DNA of 64,000 bases from Streptomyces sp. NBRC 109706. GTDB lineage: Bacteria > Actinomycetota > Actinomycetes > Streptomycetales > Streptomycetaceae. The notes under the pieces were generated by a model that was not told the DNA's origin, ran no database searches, and saw nothing but the letters and a program-made list of their open reading frames with translations. The translations under genes and the position numbers were made by a program. The stretch covers positions 186,001-250,000 of the forward strand of contig NZ_BBOM01000012.1 of the NCBI RefSeq assembly GCF_000974485.1, in the 5' to 3' direction. Positions 53,880 through 61,637 of this stretch are shown one piece after another; position 1 is the stretch's first letter, and every line of letters starts with the position of its first letter.

Positions 53880-55192
53880 CAGGAAGGCCTTTCTTGGTCG
53901 TTTCCTTGGTTGTTTCCCTGGTCGTTGCCCTGCGGGCCGGTCGGGCTGATCAGGCGCTGCGGGCGCAGCAGGTCCTCCGGCTCGTCGCGGGCCCGCACCA
54001 GATGGGCCTCGCCGTCCCGGACCAGCACCTCGGCCGGGTAGCCGTGGCTGAGGAAGAGGCCGGGCGAGGCGGTGGGGCCGTAGGCGCCTGAGTTGAGGAC
54101 GCCCAGCAGGTCACCAGGCCGCAGCGGCGGCAGCGGCGCCTGCTTGAGCAGCGAGTCGTTGGGCGTGCACAGCGGCCCGGTGACGTTCCACGGCTCGGGC
54201 TCGCCGGCCGCGCGCTCGCTCAGCAGCACGGCGGGGAAGTTCCGCTTGACGAAGGAGCCGATGCCGACCGCCGCCATATGGTGGTGGGTGCCGCCGTCGG
54301 CGATCGCGAAGCGTTCGCCCATCGACTCCTTGACGTACTCCACGCGGGCCACATAGATCCCGGCGCGGCCGGCGAGGTAGCGCCCGGACTCCATGATCAG
54401 CCGGGTCTCGGGGTGGGCGCCGGCGAACTTGTCGAGCAGCGGGTTGATCAGGTCGGCGACCGCGCCGGGGGCCAGCTCCTCCTCGCCGTCGAAGTAGGGC
54501 ACGCCGAGGCCGCCGCCGATGTCGACGGCGTCCAGCCGGATGCCGGTGGCCTCGGCGACCCGTTCGGCCAGGTCGAGGATGTAGCGGGTGTTCTTGCCCA
54601 CCACCTCGGGGTCGAGGATGCGGGTGCCCATGTAGACGTGGACGCCGGCGACATCGGCGTGCCGGTAGGCGACGGTCAGGTCGCCGGCGGCCAGCACCTG
54701 TTCCTCGTCGATGCCGAACTGGCGCGGTTTGCCGCCCATCGTCAGCCGGGACCCGCTGATGGCCAGCGCCGGGTTGACCCGCAGCAGGACCCGCTGGCGG
54801 TGTCCCCGTTCGGCGGCCAGCCGCTCGATCAGGTCCAGTTCGGCGAACGACTCGCAGACGACGGCGTACACCCCGGCGTCCAGGCAGGCCGCCAGCTCCC
54901 GCCGGCTCTTGCCCGGGCCGAGGAAGATGATGTCCTCCGGCGGGGTGCCGGCGGCCAGCGCGGTGCGCAGCTCCACCAGCGAGGAGACCTCGGCCCTGGC
55001 GCCGCCGGCGCGCAGCGTCGCGTAGACGCTGATGTTGGGGTTGGCCTTGAGCGAGTAGAAGACCTCAAGTCCGGGGTGGAGCGCGGCGCGCAGCCCGCCG
55101 ATCACCTCGGTCAGCCGGTCCGCGTCATAGACGTACAGCGGGGTGCCGAACCGTTCGGCCAGCTCCTCGTAGGCGATGCCCTGGACTCTCAC
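53879..55192 (-). CDS. Fold-type III PLP-dependent decarboxylase (diaminopimelate/BtrK-like)
   Basis: Encodes 437 residues. The PLP lysine is in FYSLKANPN near residue 48; the glycine loop is IGGGLGVPY, the catalytic cysteine block is GPLCTPNDSL, and the C-terminal GAYG binds PLP. These are the hallmarks of the LysA/ornithine-decarboxylase fold. Housekeeping LysA usually stands alone; here the gene is coupled (GTGA) to an ATP-grasp ligase and to an ACP. In butirosin biosynthesis BtrK, of the same family, decarboxylates glutamate attached to the carrier BtrI, so action on an ACP-bound amino acid is a reasonable inference. The last 20 residues are an Asn/Gln/Gly-rich tail. Confidence 0.88.
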   Translation of the reverse strand: MRVQGIAYEELAERFGTPLYVYDADRLTEVIGGLRAALHPGLEVFYSLKANPNISVYATLRAGGARAEVSSLVELRTALAAGTPPEDIIFLGPGKSRRELAACLDAGVYAVVCESFAELDLIERLAAERGHRQRVLLRVNPALAISGSRLTMGGKPRQFGIDEEQVLAAGDLTVAYRHADVAGVHVYMGTRILDPEVVGKNTRYILDLAERVAEATGIRLDAVDIGGGLGVPYFDGEEELAPGAVADLINPLLDKFAGAHPETRLIMESGRYLAGRAGIYVARVEYVKESMGERFAIADGGTHHHMAAVGIGSFVKRNFPAVLLSERAAGEPEPWNVTGPLCTPNDSLLKQAPLPPLRPGDLLGVLNSGAYGPTASPGLFLSHGYPAEVLVRDGEAHLVRARDEPEDLLRPQRLISPTGPQGNDQGNNQGNDQERPS

Positions 55193-56550
55193 GACCGTCC
55201 CTCCGTCAGTTCGCGCAGGCGGGACTCCGCCTCGCCGCGCACGGCCAGCGCCCCCTCGGCGGTGTCGGCGACACAGATCCCGTACAGCCGGCCGTGGAAG
55301 CTGCCGGTGTCGGTGGCCGCCGCGTTCAGGGTGGCGAAGTTGTTGATCAGCACGCCGGATTCGCCGGGCGTGCGCAGCAGCAGGTCCCCGAGGGCCCCGG
55401 CCACCTCGGTGAAGGAGTGCCGTCGGCTGGGGCGCAGGCCGAACGTGGCCGCGATGGCGTGGTGGCCTCCGGGGATGAAGCGTTCGGCGATGCGGCTCTG
55501 GTAGGTGGACATGTTGAACCTGGCGTTGATCTCCAGGCAGGGGTAGAGGGTGCCTTCGGCGTCGAGCACGGCGTCCACGCCGACCATGCCGTGGTATCCC
55601 TCGTCGAAGAGGGCGGCGCCGATCGCCTCGACGGCCGCGTGCAGCTCCTCGCGGGCGCGGGCCGGCAGTTCGACGGGGAAGCGGTGCCCCTGGTGCACCC
55701 CGTCCCGCAGCACCGCGGCCTTGACGGTCTCGAACCTGACGCCGCCCGAACGGCCAACCACCAGCTGGTAGTTGAGGTCCTGTGCGTGCTCGATCCAGGA
55801 TTCGACGACCAGGCGGGCCGGCGCGTCGGCGCCGCGCCGTTCGATCAGCCGCAGCAGCCGCTCGGCGCCGCGCTCGTCCTTCACCACCACCATGCCCCGC
55901 CCTGAGACGCCCAGGGACTCCTTCACCACGGCCCGGCCGCCCGAGGCGAGGCGGGGAAGGAGCGCGGCGCGCAACTCGCCGACCGTCTCGCAGACCTCGC
56001 CGGGCACGGCGCGCAGGCCGAGGCGGTCGACCAGCCGGCGGCTGAAGATCTTGCCGTTGACATGCTTGCCGACCTGGGCCGACGGGCCGGCCAGCGGCAG
56101 TCCGGTCTCCTTGGCCAGCCGCTCCTCGGCCGGGGAGACGCCCAGCGGCATCAGATAGGTCCGTCCGTCGGCCAACTCCCGCAGCTTCGCCAGCAGTTCG
56201 GGGGACTCCAACGCGTCCTCGGTGACGGTGGCCGCCGGGCTGCCGTTCTCGGCGGCGAGCACCCGGCCTGCGGCGGCGCCGAGCCGGCCGAGATAGGCGG
56301 TGAACTCCGCGTCCATGGGGGCCTTGAGCACCACCACGTCGTCCGCCTCGGCGAGCAGCGCGCCCATTTCCTCCATGCGGTTCACCGTGGTCCCGGCGAA
56401 CGATATGCCGGCGCCCGGGAGTTTCGGCTCGCCGACCGCCCAGCTCCTTTCCACCTCGAAGTTGTTGAGAAAGACGAAACGCGATCCTGAGTCTCCGGTC
56501 AGGTCCTTCTTCAGGCGTTCCACGAAATTCAGTGGTGCGACAGAACTCAT
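55189..56550 (-). CDS. ATP-grasp ligase of the pre-ATP-grasp/PGM1-like type
   Basis: Encodes 453 residues. The N-terminal FVFLNNFEVERSW and PGAGISFAGT region fits the pre-ATP-grasp domain; the ATP-grasp fold follows with AVVKESLGVSGRGMVVV (glycine-rich loop), VVESWIEHAQDLNYQLVV and the metal-binding YPCLEINARFNMST. The C-terminal GVLINNFATLN and FHGRLYGICVA resemble the PGM1 C-terminal part. Known relatives include PGM1, which ligates an amino acid to a ribosomal peptide in pheganomycin formation; BtrJ is an ATP-grasp enzyme that loads glutamate on an ACP. Either reaction suits this operon. It overlaps its neighbours (ATGA and GTGA). Confidence 0.82.
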   Translation of the reverse strand: MSSVAPLNFVERLKKDLTGDSGSRFVFLNNFEVERSWAVGEPKLPGAGISFAGTTVNRMEEMGALLAEADDVVVLKAPMDAEFTAYLGRLGAAAGRVLAAENGSPAATVTEDALESPELLAKLRELADGRTYLMPLGVSPAEERLAKETGLPLAGPSAQVGKHVNGKIFSRRLVDRLGLRAVPGEVCETVGELRAALLPRLASGGRAVVKESLGVSGRGMVVVKDERGAERLLRLIERRGADAPARLVVESWIEHAQDLNYQLVVGRSGGVRFETVKAAVLRDGVHQGHRFPVELPARAREELHAAVEAIGAALFDEGYHGMVGVDAVLDAEGTLYPCLEINARFNMSTYQSRIAERFIPGGHHAIAATFGLRPSRRHSFTEVAGALGDLLLRTPGESGVLINNFATLNAAATDTGSFHGRLYGICVADTAEGALAVRGEAESRLRELTEGRS

Positions 56551-58496
56551 CGGGCTCTCCCGGAATTCGGCGAGGGGCACGGACGGGGTGTGGAAGGGGC
56601 CGGCGGGTCGGCCTTCGCGGGGTCGAACAGCCGGACGGCGTCGCTGATCCGGAGATCGGTCGCGGGATCGCGGTGGGCGGCCAGCAGCGCGGCGTGACCG
56701 CGCAGCGTCCGCTCCACCCCGGCCCGGTCCAGCACCGAGTCGAGCGCCTGGAGGGCGAGGGTGACCCCGTCCGACCACTCGTACACCCGCAGGTAGAGGT
56801 CGGAGCCGGCGCGCGCCCAGTCCAGCGGCGGCGCGTTCCACACCCAGCGCTCCCGGCGGGTGCGGCACGAACGCGGCGCGTTGTCCAGGAAGTTCAGCTC
56901 GTTGGCGACCCGGACGGACCGGCCGCGCGCGGCGCTCTCGGCGGCCACCGCCTCGTCGATCAGGGCGAACGGCACATGCGCGTGGTCCATCGCCTCCCTG
57001 ACCCGGTCCGCCGCGCTGCGCACCACCTCGCCGAAGGTCGGATCGTCGGTGAGGTCGAGCGGGCAGAGCAGCGGATGCGACATGCAGGTCAGCACGTCGG
57101 GAAAGCCGCTGGCCGGACGCTGGCTGGTGTAGAGCCGGACCGCCACCCGGCGGCCCCCGCTGTGCGCGGCCAACGCCACGGCATGGGCGGCCACATGCAC
57201 CGCCGACGGCCACACCCGGTGCCGCTCGGCCACCACCCGCGCATCGGCCAGCAGCCCGGGCACGGTGAACGACGCACTGTGCGCGGGAGCCTCGCCGGCG
57301 CCGGCGCCGGCGCTGGCCTCGGCCGGAGGCCGGCGGGACGCGTGGCCACCGTCCGGCAGTTCGTCGCCCACCCGCAGCCAGGCGCTGCGCGCGGCCTCGG
57401 CCGAGGGCCGGCGGGCCGCGTTACCACCATCCGGCAGTTCGTCGCGCACCCGCCGCCAGGCGCTGCGCGCGGCGTCAACTTCGACCGGGGAACGGCGGGC
57501 CACGTCGCCACCGTCTGACAGTTCCCCGCCCACCCGGCCCCCGGCGCCGTGCGCGGCGTCGGCTTCGGCCGAAGGGCGACGAAACTCGTGCCCATCGTCC
57601 GGCAGTTCGTCACCCACCCGCCGCCAGGCGCCGTGCGCGGCGGGCGCGGCGGGCGCGGCGGTGCCCTCCGCGGCCGCTCCGGCGGCAGCGGCTTCGACCG
57701 AGGGCCGGCGGGCCGCGTTACCACCATCCGGCAGTTCCCCGACCACCCGGCCCCCGGCGCCGTGCGCGGCGTCGGTTTCGGCCGAAGGGCGACGAAACTC
57801 GTCCCCACCGTCCGGCAGTTCATCGCTCACCCGCCGCCAAGCGCTGCGCGCGCTGCGCGCGGCGTCGGCGGAGGGCCGGCGTGCCGTGTGGATGTCGTCG
57901 GGTAGTTCGGTGATCAGCCGGCGCCAGTGGGTCAGGGCGGGGGCGGGGGAGGCGGTCGCCTCGTATGTGGCGAGGTCGACCGGCTGGTCGGCGACCGGCG
58001 GGAGTTCGGCCGGCCGGCCGGCGACCCGGGCCGCCAGCAGTGTGGTCAGCTCGGCCGCCAGCAGGTCGAGGGCGACATCGTCGAACGCCAGGTGGTTGAA
58101 GACCAGATGCAGCCGGCGCAGCCGCCCGCCCGCAGTGATCAGACAGGCCCGCATCGGGCCCTCCCGGTCCGGCGCGAACGGCGTCCTGGTGAGCCGGGCC
58201 ACCTCGGCCGCCGGATCGTCGCCGGCGGAGACCTCCACCACGGGCGGCGGCCCGGGGGGCAGCACCAGCTGGCGCGGTACGGGGGTGGCGGTCAGGTCGT
58301 AGACGGTGCGCAACACCTCGTGCCGGCGCACCAGATGGGTCAGCGCCGCCCGCGCGTGGGCCGCAGTGCAGCCGTCGGGCAGCGGAAAGCTGGTCGTGAT
58401 GTGCGCCTCGTGCCGCGACTCGGGCGGGGTGCCCAGATAGCGCAGCACATGGTGGTGCTGGCCCCAGCACAACGCGGCGCTTCTCACCGGTGGCAT
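56547..58496 (-). CDS. Condensation-domain protein with a seven-copy internal repeat
   Basis: Encodes 649 residues. The N-terminal part looks like a stand-alone NRPS condensation domain: AHITTSFPLPDG, LVRRHEVLRTVY, and LHLVFNHLAFDDVALDLL, where HHxxxDG reads NHLAFDD, keeping the catalytic second His and the Asp. The C-terminal half resumes the fold (HRVWPSAVHVAAHAVALAAH, LTCMSHPLLCPLDL, VPFALIDE). Between them about 220 residues are seven imperfect copies of a segment around WRRVxDELPDGGxxARRPSAE. The ATG at 58496 follows GAGGAGGGG; 58550 is a less likely start. First gene of the leftward operon. It may form amides from ACP-bound acyl groups. Confidence 0.8.
   Translation of the reverse strand: MPPVRSAALCWGQHHHVLRYLGTPPESRHEAHITTSFPLPDGCTAAHARAALTHLVRRHEVLRTVYDLTATPVPRQLVLPPGPPPVVEVSAGDDPAAEVARLTRTPFAPDREGPMRACLITAGGRLRRLHLVFNHLAFDDVALDLLAAELTTLLAARVAGRPAELPPVADQPVDLATYEATASPAPALTHWRRLITELPDDIHTARRPSADAARSARSAWRRVSDELPDGGDEFRRPSAETDAAHGAGGRVVGELPDGGNAARRPSVEAAAAGAAAEGTAAPAAPAAHGAWRRVGDELPDDGHEFRRPSAEADAAHGAGGRVGGELSDGGDVARRSPVEVDAARSAWRRVRDELPDGGNAARRPSAEAARSAWLRVGDELPDGGHASRRPPAEASAGAGAGEAPAHSASFTVPGLLADARVVAERHRVWPSAVHVAAHAVALAAHSGGRRVAVRLYTSQRPASGFPDVLTCMSHPLLCPLDLTDDPTFGEVVRSAADRVREAMDHAHVPFALIDEAVAAESAARGRSVRVANELNFLDNAPRSCRTRRERWVWNAPPLDWARAGSDLYLRVYEWSDGVTLALQALDSVLDRAGVERTLRGHAALLAAHRDPATDLRISDAVRLFDPAKADPPAPSTPRPCPSPNSGRAR
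57270..57932 (-). repeat. Seven imperfect tandem repeats (about 75-130 bp each) inside the condensation gene
   Basis: Each unit encodes a tryptophan or glycine start, then RV..ELPDGG, a variable pair, RRPSAE and an Ala-rich tail; length varies from about 26 to 43 residues. The first unit (HWRRLITELPDD) fits the normal condensation-domain sequence, so the array looks like a repeated internal duplication of a surface linker. The third and seventh units have Ala/Gly-rich expansions. Every unit keeps the reading frame. Confidence 0.88.
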
Positions 58497-58609
58497 CCGC
58501 GTTTCCCCTCCTCGGCTCGACGGATTCGACGGTTCTGAATAGTGGCCCATCGCCTCCCGCTTTCGGGAGCCCGCACCGGTGACATCAACCGGGCGTCATA
58601 TTCCTGTCG

Positions 58610-58638
58610 TTGACACCGGTAATTCGGCGGGAGGATTC
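58610..58638 (+). promoter_or_regulatory. Candidate promoter of the repeat-peptide operon
   Basis: A perfect TTGACA (58610-58615) lies in the 217-bp gap between the divergent operons, with GATTCT 18 bp further (58634-58639) or GGATTC at 17 bp as a weak -10. The leader would be about 70 nt and ends in AAGGAG 7 nt before the peptide ATG. Confidence 0.4.
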
Positions 58639-58713
58639 TCGTTCCGCTGCCGGGTCGGCTTTTTCGGCCCGAAGGCGTTCGTCCATTTCAGCTCACGAAT
58701 CAAGGAGCATCAC

Positions 58714-58884
58714 ATGGCCAAGGCCATCGCGAGCAAGCCCGTCGCCACCAAGGTGATCGCCACCAAGGTTGTGGCCCACAAGATCGTGGCCGCCAAGGCC
58801 ATCGCCACCAAGGTCGTGGCCCACAAGGTCATCGCGACCAAGGTCGTGGCCGCCAAGGCGATCGCCACCAAGGTCATCGCCTGA
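58714..58884 (+). CDS. 56-residue lysine-rich pentapeptide-repeat peptide, candidate ribosomal precursor
   Basis: After Met-Ala-Lys the product is ten successive pentapeptides of the form [V/A/I/P][V/I]A[T/H/A/S]K and a final VIA. Unit types are AIASK, PVATK, VIATK, VVAHK, IVAAK, AIATK and VVAAK; some recur with a 15-residue super-period. Eleven lysines and no acidic residues make it strongly basic. No conventional leader or signal peptide is visible. AAGGAG 7 nt upstream is one of the best ribosome binding sites in the window. It is first in an operon, followed by a perfect hairpin and then flavoprotein and GNAT genes, as expected for a modified-peptide precursor. A small histone-like or structural peptide is the alternative. 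Confidence 0.82.
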   Translation: MAKAIASKPVATKVIATKVVAHKIVAAKAIATKVVAHKVIATKVVAAKAIATKVIA

Positions 58885-58890
58885 TCACCC

Positions 58891-58928
58891 GCGGTGTGGC
58901 GCCGGTTCGCTGGCCGGCGCCACACCGC
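58891..58928 (+). terminator. Perfect 15-bp hairpin just after the repeat-peptide gene
   Basis: GCGGTGTGGCGCCGG (58891-58905) pairs perfectly with 58914-58928 across an 8-nt loop, beginning 6 bp after the stop codon. It probably stops or attenuates most transcripts, so that the peptide is made in excess of the downstream enzymes, and it may stabilise the short mRNA. Confidence 0.85.
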
Positions 58929-58955
58929 AAGCCCGACCCGTCACGGAGGACCCCC

Positions 58956-59549
58956 ATGCGAGACGCGCTCCAGTCCTGTGAACACGTCGGCAGGACCCAC
59001 GGCTTCCGGGCCGGTCTTGCGCTCGCGCTCGACGGCGCCGACGCCGACGCGGCGCCCGGACGGCTGGCCGCGCTGCCGAGCGACGCCGTCGGCCCAGGAG
59101 TCGAGGTGGTGCCGCACCGTCTCGCCGAACGCGAGGGCGTCGCCTTTGTCCGGCGCACCGGCCGGCGCCAGGTGTCGCAGGACGAAAGGACGGCGCTGGC
59201 CGCACGGTTGGCCGCCCTCAGGGTTGGCATCACCCACCGCCTGCGGGAACGAGCCGTCGCCCATCTCGCGGCCCGCGTCTCGGGCGGCGAACCGACCCTG
59301 CGCAAACAGCTGGTGCGCGGGGCGCTCGCCGACGCCCTGGTCACGGTCGAGACGGTCCGCCGCACCCTGCTGGTGGCCGGCGACATGGCCGGCACCGTGA
59401 TCGAGTGCCACCAACGACTGACCGAGACCGACTGGGAGTTGGCCAAGCTGCTGGGCGCCTCCGGCTACGCCGGCCCCGGCACGGCGAGCACCGCTTTTGT
59501 CGCCCGGCTGACCGCCAACTGCTGGCTGCCGGCGGGGGCGGCCCGGTGA
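58956..59549 (+). CDS. Half-size acyl-CoA-dehydrogenase-like subunit, copy C
   Basis: Encodes 197 residues, paralogous to 52074-52670: LRVGITHRLRERAVAHL, LRKQLVRGALADALVTVETVRRTL and AKLLGASGYAGPG align with the same C-terminal helical domain. The motif for the catalytic base is absent. GGAGG lies 7 nt before the ATG, and the stop overlaps the following GTG (GTGA), so it should be made in equal amounts with the full-length flavoprotein next to it. Role as the non-catalytic subunit of a heteromer is inferred. Confidence 0.7.
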   Translation: MRDALQSCEHVGRTHGFRAGLALALDGADADAAPGRLAALPSDAVGPGVEVVPHRLAEREGVAFVRRTGRRQVSQDERTALAARLAALRVGITHRLRERAVAHLAARVSGGEPTLRKQLVRGALADALVTVETVRRTLLVAGDMAGTVIECHQRLTETDWELAKLLGASGYAGPGTASTAFVARLTANCWLPAGAAR

Positions 59550-60673
59550 ACGGCCGGCTGCGCGCGCTGCGCGACGGCTGTCGCGAACTCGCCGTCGAGC
59601 TGCGGGAGCTGGCGCTCCCGGTCGACGCGGAACCGCACGCCGAGGAGCGTCTGCGCGCCAGCCCGGCGCTCCGGCTGCTGCGCACCCTCGGCACCCCGCG
59701 CCACCGCAGGGCCGACGAGGTGCCCCGCTGGGCCGAGACCTTCGCCGACAGCCGGCTGACCCGGGTGGTGGCCAATATCGAGCTGGCCAGGGGCGATGTC
59801 GGCGTGCTCAACGCCTGCGCCGCGCCCTCGCTCGCCGGCTTCACCGTGGACGCCCTCGGCGACCAGAGCCAACAGGACTGGTTCTACGACGAGTTGGCCC
59901 GCCACGGGCTGTGGACGTTCTTCGGCATGACCGAGCCCGACCACGGCAGCGACGCGACCGCGATGCGCACCCGGCTGACCCCACGGGACTCCGGCGGCTT
60001 TCTGCTGCGCGGCGCCAAACGCTATGTCGCCAACGCGGCCAGGGGCGGCATCGGGGTGGTCTTCGCCAGGACGGGACCCACCCCGCTGTCCGTCCGCGCC
60101 GTGCTGCTGCGCCGGCCGGCGCCCGGGCTGACCGGAACCCCCCTGGAGATGCTGGGCCTGCGCGGCGCCTGCCTGGGCGAGATGACCTTCGACGATGTCG
60201 AGGTGCCGGGGGAACGGCTGTTGGGCCGGCATCTGCCGGCGTCCCGGCGCGGCCTCTGGGGCGCCAACCGCGCGTTCGGCGTGGTCCGTCTCCAGATCGC
60301 CGCCCAGGCGCTGGGCGCCGGCTACGCCATCCGCGACCAGGTGTGCGCGCTGCGCCCCGGCTGGGACGGGCACCGGACGGTGACGGCGCGGCTGGACGCG
60401 GCCCGCGAGCTGCTGCTCGACCTCGCCGCCGAGGCGGACGCCAACCCCGACGACCGGCGGCCCCCGTCGCTGGCCAAGCTGCACACCGCGGCGCTGGCCG
60501 TGGAGGTCGGCCGATGGGCGGAGAGCGCGCTGCCGCCCGGCTCCCTGGTGGAGCACCCGCTGTTGGAGAAGTGGTGCCGCGATGTCATGGCCTTCGAGTT
60601 CATGGACGGCACCAGCCACATTCTCCGCCTGACCGTCGCGCCCGACGCGGCGCCCCCCAGGGAGGGACCATGA
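59546..60673 (+). CDS. Acyl-CoA-dehydrogenase-like flavoprotein, copy C
   Basis: Encodes 375 residues. GMTEPDHGSDATAM is closer to the classical acyl-CoA dehydrogenase signature than copies A and B. KRYVANAARGGIGVVFART and EMLGLRGACLGEMTFDDVEVPGERLLG follow. The catalytic-base position reads FMDGTSHILRL, again Asp. GTG at 59546 overlaps the partner gene stop. It would introduce a double bond or otherwise oxidise an acyl or aminoacyl thioester or a peptide-bound group; the presence of this pair directly behind the peptide gene, rather than in the ACP operon, leaves open that it acts on the peptide. Confidence 0.85.
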   Translation: MNGRLRALRDGCRELAVELRELALPVDAEPHAEERLRASPALRLLRTLGTPRHRRADEVPRWAETFADSRLTRVVANIELARGDVGVLNACAAPSLAGFTVDALGDQSQQDWFYDELARHGLWTFFGMTEPDHGSDATAMRTRLTPRDSGGFLLRGAKRYVANAARGGIGVVFARTGPTPLSVRAVLLRRPAPGLTGTPLEMLGLRGACLGEMTFDDVEVPGERLLGRHLPASRRGLWGANRAFGVVRLQIAAQALGAGYAIRDQVCALRPGWDGHRTVTARLDAARELLLDLAAEADANPDDRRPPSLAKLHTAALAVEVGRWAESALPPGSLVEHPLLEKWCRDVMAFEFMDGTSHILRLTVAPDAAPPREGP

Positions 60674-61173
60674 CCGACACCACCACGGCACCGCCCGGGT
60701 GGTCGAGCCGCCCCTACGCGGAGCAGGACCGCGAGGCGGTCCTCGCCCTCTTCGAGGAGCCCGACTTCCGCTACCGCACCGACCAGCCCGACACCCGCTC
60801 GGCCGCCGAGATCGTGCGGCTGCTCGGCGACGACACCCAGGTGCTGCTGGCCGACGGCCGGGTGGTCGGCCTCTGGGCGTTGAGCGCCGAGGGCGCCGAG
60901 CACGGCTGCCACCACCTGCTGACGCTGCGGCTGTCCACCGAAGTCCCCGACGCCTGGTGGCGGTCGGCCCATCACGAGGTGGTGCGCGCCGCGCGGTGGC
61001 GGCAGGAGATCGTGCGTCTCTCCGTCAGGTTCGGCTCCGACGACGCCCGGGGGCTGCGCATCGCCCGGGCGTTGGGGCTGACCGAGGAGGGCGTCCTGGC
61101 CGGGGTGACGGCCCGCGACGGGGAACGGCACGGACTGGTCTGCTTCTCGCGCGTCTGGAGCCCGGTGTCATGA
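60670..61173 (+). CDS. GNAT-family N-acyltransferase-like protein 1
   Basis: Encodes 167 residues. It opens with the GNAT pattern WSSRPYAEQDREAVLALFEEP and continues with strands VLLADGRVVGLWAL and HHLLTLRLST, then RLSVRFGSDDARGLRIARALGLTEEG, the helix-strand region before the C-terminal strands. The acyl-CoA pyrophosphate loop (Q/RxxGxG/A) is not classical, so cofactor binding may be altered. It overlaps the flavoprotein and the next GNAT by 4 bp. First of four consecutive GNAT-like genes, probably acyl- or aminoacyl-transferases for the lysines of the peptide. Confidence 0.72.
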   Translation: MTDTTTAPPGWSSRPYAEQDREAVLALFEEPDFRYRTDQPDTRSAAEIVRLLGDDTQVLLADGRVVGLWALSAEGAEHGCHHLLTLRLSTEVPDAWWRSAHHEVVRAARWRQEIVRLSVRFGSDDARGLRIARALGLTEEGVLAGVTARDGERHGLVCFSRVWSPVS

Positions 61174-61637
61174 GGCTGCGTGGCTACCGCGACCGGGACC
61201 TTCCGCTGCTGAGCGGCCACTGGCTGCCCGGCGAACTGCTGGGGCTGCCGCTGCCCGACTGGCCGGCCCTGGCGCCGCCCTCCCGGATGGCGCCGCCCGC
61301 CGACCAGGACGAGGAGCTGTGCGTGGTCTCGGACACCGCCGTGGTCAGGTTCGCCGAGATCGACTGGATCAACCGGCGGGCCAGGCTGGAGATCGGCTGG
61401 CACCGCCAGGACACCGAGGGGTTGGACGCCCTGCTGGCCACCGCCGTCGACGACGGTCTGCGCCGGCTCAACCTGCGCCGCCTCGACGGGCTGGTCACGG
61501 TCACCCCCCGGGCGACCCCGACCGCCGCGGTCCTGACCGCCGCCGGCTTCCGTCGGGAGGCGACCGTGCCGGAACACCTGTGGCTGGACGGCCACACGGT
61601 GGACCGCGAGATCTGGGGGGTCACCGACCATGACTGA
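61170..61637 (+). CDS. GNAT-family N-acyltransferase-like protein 2
   Basis: Encodes 155 residues. The features are MRLRGYRDRDLPLLSGHWLPGELLGLPLPDW (first helix and loop), VVRFAEIDWINRRARLEIGW (central strands) and a C-terminal AAVLTAAGFRREATVPEHLWLDGHTVDREIWGV typical of GNAT ends. The central part that would bind CoA (DTEGLDALLATAVDDGLRRLNL) is shorter than in RimJ/L-type enzymes. It overlaps the upstream gene (ATGA) and the downstream one by 8 bp. Acyl donor and acceptor unknown. Confidence 0.72.
   Translation: MRLRGYRDRDLPLLSGHWLPGELLGLPLPDWPALAPPSRMAPPADQDEELCVVSDTAVVRFAEIDWINRRARLEIGWHRQDTEGLDALLATAVDDGLRRLNLRRLDGLVTVTPRATPTAAVLTAAGFRREATVPEHLWLDGHTVDREIWGVTDHD

Noticed and set aside
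58579..58713. 45-residue N-terminal extension of the repeat peptide as a leader
   Set aside because: The frame is open, but the extension overlaps the candidate promoter, lacks an RBS, and the ATG at 58714 has an ideal AAGGAG; a leader is not supported.
58714..58884. Interpretation of the repeat DNA as a CRISPR or simple satellite
   Set aside because: Units of 15 bp vary at synonymous positions while keeping the amino acid pattern, start and stop codons frame them and there are no spacers.
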